Positions 1 through 7,525 of a DNA stretch of 64,000 nt are shown one piece after another. This stretch comes from Clostridiales bacterium Firm_11 (GTDB lineage Bacteria > Bacillota > Clostridia > Christensenellales > Aristaeellaceae), in contig LVAQ01000006.1 of assembly GCA_001604105.1 (NCBI GenBank), forward strand, positions 372,001-436,000, given 5' to 3'. Numbering within the stretch: position 1 is the first letter of the stretch; every line of letters begins with the position of its first letter. The notes below the pieces were generated by a model. It was not told the origin of the DNA and ran no database searches. It saw only the letters and a list, made by a program, of their open reading frames with translations. The position numbers and the translations under genes were made by a program.

Positions 1-1592
1 GCTTTGGTATTGAACACGGGCCACCGGATAAAATTCATGGCCGCACTGTCCGCAAGCTCATCTGCGTATGCTTGCAGGGATTGCAGCATGCCCGTTGCAT
101 CTTCACGAATGCCCAACAGAACTTCCAGCGCAGGCACAAAATCTGTTTCATATACGCTTTTTACCGCAGCCAGAAAATCCTCCTTGGCGTACAATGCCGG
201 GAATATGTAGAATGATTCTCCCTGATCATTGTTTACGCCAAAAAACTCCGGCTGTATAATCTTATCGCCTGCACGCGTGGCGTAGTTGCCCAGCGCAGCA
301 TCATAATCCCAAGCAGGTCCGGCAAAAGCAACGTTGCTTACGCTGTCTGTCGGTTTATAGAAATACAAGCTGGAGCGGTTGGCATCACGGTTTTTAAGCA
401 CCTCTTCCAGTACATATTTCCTGACCAGGGAATCCATATCGACAAACTCGCTGTAATGTTTGCCCGTCTTGGAATCGATGCCATCTTTCGCGTGTATCGC
501 GTTTTCAAACCCCTGCATCAAGGCGGCAATATAGGTGACTTGATTCTGGGAAACCGCATCTGGTTCCTTGATGACCACCGCTTGTCCCTTTGCGGTCACA
601 AAGCCGCTTTTCTCATTACTGTAGCGCATTGTATAGTCCATCTCCAACAGATAACCGCCGGTGATGTCCGCTGGATCGTTAGGGATTTTATATCCCTTTT
701 GTGTACCTTTGCGGTACTTGTTATAGCCATAACGCGCATAAGAATCGAGCTTTGCATCATTGAGCGCCTGCGTTTCTTTGCCTAAATCTGCAATGTCCAC
801 GCGCGTTTCCCCGATCTCGACCTTTTCGCAAAGCGTATAAGCGCCCAGATAATCGTTGTTGATATAGACATCGACGGTTCTTGACTGCGATGAATAGGCA
901 AGCCCTACGGCGTTTGCCAGGTCGAATGCAATTCGATTGCGCAGCAGGGAATTATCCCGATATTCAGCAAGTAAAACCCAAGTTTTGGCTTTTCCCATGC
1001 CGCATAAATCCGTGCTTTGCTCCAGCTTAATTTGATAGGGTTTCTTATTGAGCACGAATGTTGCGTTTCCGCGACCTTTGATGTGCTCCAAAGCGCCGTT
1101 ATAGAGGCTCTGCCCATCCTGATCGATCATGTGCAGCGTTCCGGTTTCCTGATTGCCCTTGCGGTGATGAATGGTGCTCAGCGATCCAGAGACCGTCGTA
1201 ATAAACAACGCAGGCACTTGCGCGGAGCGCATCACACGCAGAGTATAACTCTTTTTTCCAATGGACAAGTCTCTGGAAATGCCATCCAGCAGAAATGTCG
1301 CTTCCTGCCCACTTTGAAAGGGCTCGCCATCCAGCAGAACCGCATCCGCGCTATCTACCCAAAGGTAGAGCGACACTGTGGCTGCAGGCATGAAGAGATA
1401 ATAGGTTTTATCCGCCTTCGCATACCACCAGCGCACCGCTTCGGCTTTGCGGGAAACGGATTCCGAGTCATACAGTGCATTCTGCTGCGTCGCATAGACG
1501 TCAACCGTGGTTGAAGCCCGCGCTGTGGATGGAACGAACAGCGGCGCAGCAAGCAGCGCTAACAGCACGAAAATAAAGGTTGAGCGTCGCAT
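1..1592 (-). CDS. Secreted CotH-type kinase, 3' end cut by window edge
   Basis: Reading the minus strand from an ATG at 1592, behind a GAAGGAGG ribosome site, gives about 530 codons open to the left edge, so the C-terminus is missing. A signal peptide (residues 1 to about 25, ending in an ARA-type site) is followed by a beta-rich region and a CotH kinase domain (protein-kinase-like, PF08757 type). Visible CotH motifs are GRGNATF near residue 177, LLRNRIAFDLA, the KNRDANRSSLYFY catalytic-loop equivalent near 400 and WDYDAALGN, the DFG-like metal site, near 428. The order, spacing and several exact strings (PNDPADITGGY, SAAMNF.RW) match the second CotH gene at 37765-39489, so the two are paralogues. 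Family CotH proteins phosphorylate spore-coat proteins. A secreted form may act on surface proteins, which is inference. The family call is firm and the substrate unknown. Confidence 0.88.
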   Translation of the reverse strand, partial: MRRSTFIFVLLALLAAPLFVPSTARASTTVDVYATQQNALYDSESVSRKAEAVRWWYAKADKTYYLFMPAATVSLYLWVDSADAVLLDGEPFQSGQEATFLLDGISRDLSIGKKSYTLRVMRSAQVPALFITTVSGSLSTIHHRKGNQETGTLHMIDQDGQSLYNGALEHIKGRGNATFVLNKKPYQIKLEQSTDLCGMGKAKTWVLLAEYRDNSLLRNRIAFDLANAVGLAYSSQSRTVDVYINNDYLGAYTLCEKVEIGETRVDIADLGKETQALNDAKLDSYARYGYNKYRKGTQKGYKIPNDPADITGGYLLEMDYTMRYSNEKSGFVTAKGQAVVIKEPDAVSQNQVTYIAALMQGFENAIHAKDGIDSKTGKHYSEFVDMDSLVRKYVLEEVLKNRDANRSSLYFYKPTDSVSNVAFAGPAWDYDAALGNYATRAGDKIIQPEFFGVNNDQGESFYIFPALYAKEDFLAAVKSVYETDFVPALEVLLGIREDATGMLQSLQAYADELADSAAMNFIRWPVFNTK

Positions 1593-1628
1593 TATCGCGC
1601 CTCCTTCACGCTTGATAGCCAAGCACGT

Positions 1629-1671
1629 ATTGTGCAGCACAGTACACAATGGCGTTTTAAAACGACCATTG
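1629..1671 (-). promoter_or_regulatory. Nested inverted repeats upstream of the cotH-like gene
   Basis: Two overlapping dyads lie 37 to 80 bases before the CotH start. The larger has arms CAATGG (1647-1652) and CCATTG (1666-1671) around the perfect 12-base palindrome CGTTTTAAAACG (1653-1664). The smaller pairs ATTGTG (1629-1634) with CACAAT (1645-1650). No T-run follows, so an operator is likelier than a terminator. No regulator is assigned. Confidence 0.4.
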
Positions 1672-2113
1672 CGGATTCATCTCTAAGGAATCATCATCTT
1701 ACACATCGCAAGAATGGCGCGATACAACGTGTCTGTAACAAAAGCTACGTCCTGTTTTCGCCCGATGTTGCAGGCAATCGTGTTATTTCCTTCTAAAGTA
1801 TACCATGGTCACTTTTTGGGGAGCAATGCAAATGCCCGTATGGTTGTAACAGTTTTTGTAAACAATGTGTATGCGTCCCTGCTTGCTACCCATTGGCATG
1901 GCATGAACCTGCCAATTCTTCTTTAGACAGCTTTGGATAGTCTGTGTGGCTGGAACATAGTGTAAAGAAACACCAGATACAACTGGCTCGAAATATACAT
2001 TTCGTTACTATTTCTATTATTCATGTAACTTTTCGTCATATTCTCATGACTATACTCTTCTTTATGTACACCCCGCTGGATATATGCTATCATATTTACC
2101 GGGAGGTGACTAC
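1672..2113. other. Gene-free stretch between divergent cotH-like and lrp genes
   Basis: This AT-rich spacer should hold the promoters of both flanking divergent genes. I found no open frame with a ribosome site and no RNA gene. Scattered GTAACA/GTTACT-like words occur (near 1735, 1846 and 2006) but do not form a clear array. The ribosome site GGGAGGTG at 2101-2108 belongs to the Lrp gene. Confidence 0.4.
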
Positions 2114-2572
2114 ATGGATGAACTGGATCGTCGCATTATCACCTTGCTGGAACAGGATGGCAGGATAACGCATGAAGATATCGGCAAACAACTGCACATA
2201 TCCCGTCCCACCGTTCATCAGCGCGTCGCCAAACTGGAGCGGGAGGGCATCCTGCGCGGTTACCGCGCAATCGTGGATTGGAGCTCGACGGGCGAGCGAG
2301 TCAAAGCGCTCATCTTTGTGAAGCTCAAATGCAGCGATTATCAATCCGCGATGAAACGTATCGTTTCGCTGCGGTTGCCAGGCGTGACACTTCAAGATTG
2401 CCACCGCCTTGCGGGAGAGTGGTGCATCATGCTTCGTGTGCGCGTGTGTGATCCGCGTGATATCACCATTTTAATTGATGAAATGGTCAAGGATGATGCC
2501 GTTGTTGAAACCTCTACCACCTTCATCCTTGATACCCTCATGGAAGATGGCTTGGTGCAACCCACATTATGA
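2114..2572 (+). CDS. Lrp/AsnC family transcriptional regulator
   Basis: This 152-residue protein has the usual length of the feast/famine family. Residues 1-60 are an AsnC-type helix-turn-helix (MDELDRRIITLLEQDGR, then DIGKQLHISRPTVHQRVAKL), followed by an RAM ligand/oligomerisation domain. An upstream in-frame ATG at 2084 exists, but GGGAGGTG lies six bases before the ATG at 2114, which also gives the canonical MDELD start. It ends 22 bases before a DMT-family transporter gene on the same strand, so it probably regulates that exporter in response to an amino acid or related effector. The effector cannot be read from the sequence. Confidence 0.9.
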   Translation: MDELDRRIITLLEQDGRITHEDIGKQLHISRPTVHQRVAKLEREGILRGYRAIVDWSSTGERVKALIFVKLKCSDYQSAMKRIVSLRLPGVTLQDCHRLAGEWCIMLRVRVCDPRDITILIDEMVKDDAVVETSTTFILDTLMEDGLVQPTL

Positions 2573-2594
2573 ACCAGAGATAGGAGCGACCAAC

Positions 2595-3641
2595 ATGATC
2601 ATGGGAACGAAGCGCAGCGCGCGCAAAAGCCTGAGCGCCAATATACTGATTGCTTTGCTATGCGTTTATTTGTTTTGGGGCGGTACCTACCTTGGCATGC
2701 AGTATGCCATCCAGAGTATCCCGCCTTTTCTGATGGCTGGAGCGCGCTTTGCCCTTGCCGGCACCATTTTGTATGTTATCATGCGCTTGAAAGGCGAAAA
2801 GCGTCCAACCTGGCGCCAGTGGCGCAATGGCGGCATCGTGGCCTCCCTGTTGCTGCTGGGGGGCAACGGCGTGGTTGCTTTTGCGGAACAGGTTGTACCC
2901 TCCTCCATCGCATCCCTCCTGATCGCCATGGTTCCGCTTTGGATCGCTGGCATCAGCTACCTGACGGAACGCAGGAAACCCACCCTCGGCGCACTGTTGG
3001 GCATCCTGCTGGGCTTGTTTGGGATCATTGTACTGGTATGGCGGTCGGATGCAAGCAACGGCGCGCAGCCGCTGCATATTCCAGGCATTATCGCAATCCT
3101 GTTTGCCTCGCTCTCATGGGCGACCGGTACCGTCGTTTCAAAGCATGTGCAACTGCCAAAAGCGCCGCTTTTATCAACCGGAATGCAGATGATGATTGGT
3201 GGCGGCCTGCTTTTGCTGGTATCGCTATTTCATGGGGATTTCCATGGGTTTTCACTGGCGGCTGTCACAAACGCCTCCTGGCTGGCTTTTGGGTACCTAG
3301 TTTTGTTTGGTTCTCTGGTCGGTTTTACAGCCTACATTTGGCTGTTTAAGCATGCTGATCCCTTCATCGCATCCACCTATGCCTATGTGAACCCGATCGT
3401 TGCCATCTTTCTTGGATGGCTCATCGCCGGTGAGCAAATCGGGCTGAACGTGTTGATTGCCGCCGCAATCATCATTACATCCGTTATCATCATCACGCGC
3501 TTTCGGGCGGAGGCAGCTTCCACTGCACAGCCGCAGCGCGCGGAGGCATCTTCACCGCCATTGAAGCATAGAACTGACGACGCGGTTGGCGCCCCTATCG
3601 CGTCCGCTGACCCGCCGTTTGCCGATCAACGCCAACCATAA
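2595..3641 (+). CDS. EamA-type DMT superfamily transporter
   Basis: A 348-residue membrane protein with about ten hydrophobic helices arranged as two EamA repeats. It begins YLFWGGTYLGMQYAI and has the characteristic FAEQVVPSSIASLLIAMVPLW segment in the first repeat. The second repeat holds YAYVNPIVAIFLGWLIAGE, the typical EamA end. The C-terminal 40 residues are polar and proline-rich, probably cytoplasmic. The start is the ATG at 2595 behind ATAGGAG. An earlier in-frame ATG at 2475 lies inside the Lrp gene and would remove the ribosome site. The family exports amino acids and other metabolites. Coupling to the upstream Lrp regulator suggests amino acid or drug efflux, but the substrate is not determined. 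Confidence 0.87.
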   Translation: MIMGTKRSARKSLSANILIALLCVYLFWGGTYLGMQYAIQSIPPFLMAGARFALAGTILYVIMRLKGEKRPTWRQWRNGGIVASLLLLGGNGVVAFAEQVVPSSIASLLIAMVPLWIAGISYLTERRKPTLGALLGILLGLFGIIVLVWRSDASNGAQPLHIPGIIAILFASLSWATGTVVSKHVQLPKAPLLSTGMQMMIGGGLLLLVSLFHGDFHGFSLAAVTNASWLAFGYLVLFGSLVGFTAYIWLFKHADPFIASTYAYVNPIVAIFLGWLIAGEQIGLNVLIAAAIIITSVIIITRFRAEAASTAQPQRAEASSPPLKHRTDDAVGAPIASADPPFADQRQP

Positions 3642-3658
3642 CCATACGGCGGGTTCAT

Positions 3659-4381
3659 TTACGGCAGAAGCCTGCCAGCTTTAATCGTGCTTTCGATACG
3701 GCTTTCCACATAACGGCGCAGTATGTTGAAGAGCGCCGTATCCGCTTGGGTTAAGGCGACCTCAAATCCACGCGCAAGCACATCCCGCATCCAGGATACC
3801 TGCTCCTGGGTTAGGCTGTTCTGGTGATTCCCGGCGCACGCATTGCACAGCAATCCACCCGCTTGTATATCCAGATGCGCATTGCCTTCCTGCGAAAGCA
3901 ACGTCTTGCATTTAGCGCAATGGTTCAATCTTGGCCGATACCCAATCTCCGATGCATACAGGAGCAAAAACGCGTTCATGATGGCGATGGCCGCCTCATC
4001 CTGGCAATACGTCATATGGGTAAGCCCACGCAGCAACAAGGAGAATAACCCTTCGGCAGGCTGTTCCGGCTGTGCCGCAACCTGACATAGACCCAGCATG
4101 TAAGTGCCGCAGGTCAACCGATAAGGTTCCAGCCGAAGCGGGTAAAACGTATCGGCAACCGTACAAGCGGTGAGCGTAAAACGCTCTCCAGTGCGAAATA
4201 CCACATACTCACCCTGCACAAACAACTCGCTGGCAGTCATCAGCGGGCTTTTCGGTCTGCGGCAACCGCGGGACAACACTTCAACACGGCCATGCTCCGG
4301 CGTGAGCAGGCTTAGCATCCTGTCTCGCTCCCGATAGTTTGCGTAGCGTAATACAATGGCGTTCATGGTTTCCGATGGCAT
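3659..4381 (-). CDS. recO: DNA repair protein RecO
   Basis: 240 residues, normal for RecO, which loads RecA and anneals strands in the RecFOR recombination pathway. The N-terminal OB fold is recognisable (AIVLRYANYRERDRMLSLLT, then GRVEVLSRGCRR), followed by a helical domain. A zinc-finger pair is visible as CAKC near residue 156 and CNAC near 178. The start ATG follows AAGGAGG. It converges on the EamA gene, with only 17 bases between the stop codons and no clear terminator. It diverges from purR. A TATAAT hexamer on the minus strand at 4429-4424 is its likely -10 box, without a good -35. Confidence 0.95.
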   Translation of the reverse strand: MPSETMNAIVLRYANYRERDRMLSLLTPEHGRVEVLSRGCRRPKSPLMTASELFVQGEYVVFRTGERFTLTACTVADTFYPLRLEPYRLTCGTYMLGLCQVAAQPEQPAEGLFSLLLRGLTHMTYCQDEAAIAIMNAFLLLYASEIGYRPRLNHCAKCKTLLSQEGNAHLDIQAGGLLCNACAGNHQNSLTQEQVSWMRDVLARGFEVALTQADTALFNILRRYVESRIESTIKAGRLLP

Positions 4382-4520
4382 ATTTCCTCCTTGGATACCC
4401 TGAGTACAGGGCCTTGCACGGTCATTATACCATGGTGCCTGGCATCGCGTATAGCGCCTCGTTTCAAGCGAAGCAAAAACGCCACCCCCTGATTACGTCT
4501 GATCAGATGCGTTCTATACC

Positions 4521-4571
4521 CGAACGTTCGCCATTTTCCTGTTGGCAACATTCGCGTGCATATGGTATACT
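4521..4571 (+). promoter_or_regulatory. purR promoter with PurBox-like palindrome
   Basis: A promoter-like pair TTGGCA (4542-4547) and TATACT (4566-4571), spaced 18 bases, precedes purR. Just upstream, CGAACGTTCG at 4521-4530 is a perfect palindrome inside ACCCGAACGTTCGCC. The core CCGAAC matches the centre of the Bacillus PurR box (AWWWCCGAACWWT). Autoregulation by PurR is the natural reading, but only one box is obvious, whereas Bacillus sites usually have two. Confidence 0.5.
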
Positions 4572-4602
4572 CAAGCCAGCTTACACAAGGAGGAACCTTG
4601 CT

Positions 4603-5424
4603 TTGGATCGGATACGCCGCAATGAGCGTATGGCTGCGCTTACGAAAATCCTCACTGCCTCTCCCAACCGGATCTTCACCCTTTCACATTTTTGTGATTT
4701 GTTTGGCACCGCAAAGTCCACCATGAGTGAGGATATTGATATTCTCAAAGACGTGCTTACCAACTTTGAGTTGGGCAGGCTGGATACTGTCACCGGCGCA
4801 GCGGGCGGCGTACGATTTCGCCCCACCATGAGCAAAGCGGAGGCACGCCGCATCATCACCATGCTGTGCGAGGAGCTTATGCAATCCTCACGCCTGCTGC
4901 CGGGGGGATTTCTCTACCTGACGGACATTCTGAGCACCCCCTCCTTTGTACGCAGCATGGGCGTAATCATCGCGGGACAGTTCTATGACCACGCGCCTGA
5001 TTTTGTGCTCACCATGGAAACCAAAGGCATACCCGTTGCCTTGATGACCGCGGACGCGCTTGGCGTGCCGCTGGTAATCGCCCGCCATATGAGCAACATG
5101 TTTGAAGGCTCCGCCGTACATATTAATTATGAAACGGCCTCCGCAGGCCATATCGAAACCATGAGCCTGAGCCGTCGCGCTGTCCAGCCCGGGCAAAAGG
5201 CGCTCATTGTGGATGACTTCATCAAGGGAGGCGGCACCGCCAAAGGCATGACCGACCTTATGCGGGAATTCAATGCCGAAGTCGTAGGTATGGCCTTTGT
5301 GGTTTCAACTGCCACACCAAAGCCCAAACGCGTTCAAGGTGAGAAACCTCTCATGCTCATGGATGTGACGCACGGTGATTCGCCTATGCTCAGCGTTAAA
5401 CCTGCTGATTGGCTGTTTGATTGA
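4603..5424 (+). CDS. purR: Purine operon repressor PurR (Bacillus type)
   Basis: 273 residues from a TTG start. AGGAGG lies nine bases before TTG 4603. The frame stays open further upstream, but no other start has a ribosome site and that stretch faces recO. An N-terminal winged helix (residues 1-70) is followed by a phosphoribosyltransferase fold with the PRPP-binding motif ALIVDDFIKGGGTAKG near residue 200. In Bacillus PurR binds PurBoxes upstream of purine genes and releases them when PRPP rises. GlmU, Pth and Mfd follow, as in the Bacillus purR region, but yabJ, spoVG, prs and ctc are absent here. Confidence in identity is high. Confidence 0.95.
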   Translation: MDRIRRNERMAALTKILTASPNRIFTLSHFCDLFGTAKSTMSEDIDILKDVLTNFELGRLDTVTGAAGGVRFRPTMSKAEARRIITMLCEELMQSSRLLPGGFLYLTDILSTPSFVRSMGVIIAGQFYDHAPDFVLTMETKGIPVALMTADALGVPLVIARHMSNMFEGSAVHINYETASAGHIETMSLSRRAVQPGQKALIVDDFIKGGGTAKGMTDLMREFNAEVVGMAFVVSTATPKPKRVQGEKPLMLMDVTHGDSPMLSVKPADWLFD

Positions 5425-5448
5425 CCATTTTTCATTTGAGGTGAGTTT

Positions 5449-6594
5449 ATGAAACGAAATCTGGGCATTTTAATGCCTCCGGAAGAGCATGCCTACAATG
5501 CGCCTTTTCTCTTGGGGAAACCCATCCATACCTATGTGGAGCAAGCGATTGCCGATGCGGATATCTCCCTAGCTGCCACCCGCCCCGCCGATTCCACCTC
5601 GCTTCGTGCGCTTCTGGCGGCAGATTTGCAATGCATCCTGCTTGCCAGCGACAACGCCCCCTGCTTGAGCGCTAAAACATATGCCGCTTTACTTGCTACG
5701 GCAAAGGATCGTCCTGCGGCAGTATTGCTCGCAGATCTGCAAACGCCCTTGGCGATGGCGCTCCCTGCCGCGCTGCTGCGCGCGCTGCCCGATGGTCTGC
5801 CTGCTACGCTGGCGGCAATCACCGATTGGCTGAATAGTCAAAGTCTGGCTGTGAAGGTTGTCCATGAACAGGACCCCGATGCCTACATTGCTGTAACAGA
5901 TGCAAGAAGCTTTGGCCAAGCATATCGCGCTATACACGCGGATATCCTTGAAAGCCACCTGCAAGCGGGTGTGGTAATGCTGGCGCCGGAGAACACCATC
6001 ATTGAAGCGGACGTGCGCATTGGAGAAGGTACCATCCTATACCCCGGTAACACCTTGCAGGGGAGTACAGTGATCGGCGAAGGCTGTATACTGTACCCCA
6101 ATAATCGCCTGCAAAGCGCTGTCATCGGGGATGGTGTGACCATCGAAAGCAGTGTGCTCATACGCTGCAAAGTCGGCGCGCAAACCACGGTCGGGCCTTT
6201 CGCCTACCTGCGGCCAGATGCCGCCATCGGCGAGCACTGCCGCATCGGCGATTTTGTGGAGATTAAGAACAGCGCCATCGGCGATGGCACCAAAGTGAGT
6301 CATCTGACATACGTGGGGGACAGCGATTTAGGAAAGAACATCAATCTCGGCTGCGGTGTTGTGTTTGTCAACTACGATGGCAAAACTAAAAATCGCTCGC
6401 GTGTGGAGGATAATGCCTTTATCGGCTGCAACTGCAACTTGATTGCCCCTGTACACATCGGAAAGGATGCCTATATCGCCGCGGGCAGCACCGTGGTAGA
6501 GGACGTGCCGGATGAGGCGCTTTTTGTGGCGCGCTCGCGGGGCGTCATCAAAGAAGAATGGGTCAAGCGACGCAAGGAGCAGGGAAAGCTGTAG
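5449..6594 (+). CDS. glmU: GlmU-like protein: intact acetyltransferase half, vestigial uridyltransferase half
   Basis: 381 residues, against about 455 for bifunctional GlmU. The C-terminal left-handed beta-helix (about 185-365) is well preserved, with hexapeptide repeats, RPDAAIGEHCRIGDFVEIK, SHLTYVGD (catalytic His near 284), NYDG near 308 and GCNCNLIAPVHIG. It should acetylate glucosamine-1-phosphate. The N-terminal part is short and lacks the LAAGxGTRM nucleotide-binding loop; only faint echoes of the fold remain (GKPIHTYVEQAI and ASDNAPCLSA, where GlmU has a CGDTPLLTA-like segment). UTP-dependent uridylylation is therefore unlikely from this protein. Position between purR and pth matches glmU in Bacillus. 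The start ATG follows GAGGTGAG. Alternatively it could act on another sugar phosphate. Confidence 0.85.
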   Translation: MKRNLGILMPPEEHAYNAPFLLGKPIHTYVEQAIADADISLAATRPADSTSLRALLAADLQCILLASDNAPCLSAKTYAALLATAKDRPAAVLLADLQTPLAMALPAALLRALPDGLPATLAAITDWLNSQSLAVKVVHEQDPDAYIAVTDARSFGQAYRAIHADILESHLQAGVVMLAPENTIIEADVRIGEGTILYPGNTLQGSTVIGEGCILYPNNRLQSAVIGDGVTIESSVLIRCKVGAQTTVGPFAYLRPDAAIGEHCRIGDFVEIKNSAIGDGTKVSHLTYVGDSDLGKNINLGCGVVFVNYDGKTKNRSRVEDNAFIGCNCNLIAPVHIGKDAYIAAGSTVVEDVPDEALFVARSRGVIKEEWVKRRKEQGKL

Positions 6595-6832
6595 CAGGTG
6601 ACGAATGTACTGGATACGGCTTTGCACAGGAAGCCGCAAGCGGGGGTGGCGCGCCATCCTCGCCTTGCGTTGTGTCTGGCAGCTTCAGTTTTAGCGCTGT
6701 GCCGCGCTTGATTTGTCTGCTGCTGCGGTTGCCGTGCTTACGCAAAGCAGCAAAGCCAAACCGTCGGCAATCCGTGCCTGAACTTACGCTCTACAAACCC
6801 AATCACACAAGCAAATGGAATCGGGAGGGACT

Positions 6833-7525
6833 ATGCATCTGATCGTTGGCCTTGGAAACCCCGGTGAAAAATATGCGCACACGCGTCATAACGTGGGCTT
6901 TGATGTGCTTACGCTGCTTTCTGAAAAACTATCGATTCCCATTACCCGGCACAGATTCCAGTCGCTTGTGGGAGAAGGGTTATACCATGGTGAGAAAGTG
7001 GTGCTCTGCAAACCCCAAACGTATATGAACCTGAGCGGTGAAGCCGTCCAGCAGCTGATGCAGTGGTACAAGCTGCCCATGGAGAATCTGCTGGTCGTTT
7101 ATGATGATATCGACCTTGCCCCGGGTTGGATACGCATCCGCAAGAACGGCAGCGCGGGCACCCATAATGGCATGCGCAGTATCATCAGCAGCATCGGCAG
7201 CAACGCTTTTCCGCGTATCCGCGTTGGCATTGGCGGCTGCCCCCCATCTTTTGCGCTTGCGGATTGGGTAACCTCCCATTACAACACCCCGCAGGAACGT
7301 CAGGATGCTTTTGACGCGTATCTGATCGCCGCGGATGCAGCCGTCGAATGGTTGCAAAACGGCCTCCAATCGGCCATGAATCAGTTCAACACAAAAAAAC
7401 CCAAGTTGCCAAAGCAGTCGCTTGAAACGGTTGCGAGCGCTGAGCTCCCACGTGCGGCATCTCCTTCCGCCGCGGCAACAGAACCCGCTTCAAACACTTC
7501 TACCACCCAAAGGATTGACTCATGA
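6833..7525 (+). CDS. pth: Peptidyl-tRNA hydrolase with C-terminal extension
   Basis: Pth frees tRNA from stalled peptidyl-tRNA. The 230-residue protein has GLGNPGEKYAHTRHNVGF (catalytic His in TRHNVGF), KPQTYMNLSGEAV, DDIDL and GTHNGMRSI, all family hallmarks. ATG 6833 follows GGGAGG and gives the standard N-terminus; an in-frame start 18 bases upstream lacks a site. About 40 residues beyond the usual end form a low-complexity Ala/Ser/Thr/Pro tail. The last codons overlap mfd by four bases (ATGA), showing translational coupling. The 235 bases between glmU and pth contain no gene that I can support. Confidence 0.95.
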   Translation: MHLIVGLGNPGEKYAHTRHNVGFDVLTLLSEKLSIPITRHRFQSLVGEGLYHGEKVVLCKPQTYMNLSGEAVQQLMQWYKLPMENLLVVYDDIDLAPGWIRIRKNGSAGTHNGMRSIISSIGSNAFPRIRVGIGGCPPSFALADWVTSHYNTPQERQDAFDAYLIAADAAVEWLQNGLQSAMNQFNTKKPKLPKQSLETVASAELPRAASPSAAATEPASNTSTTQRIDS

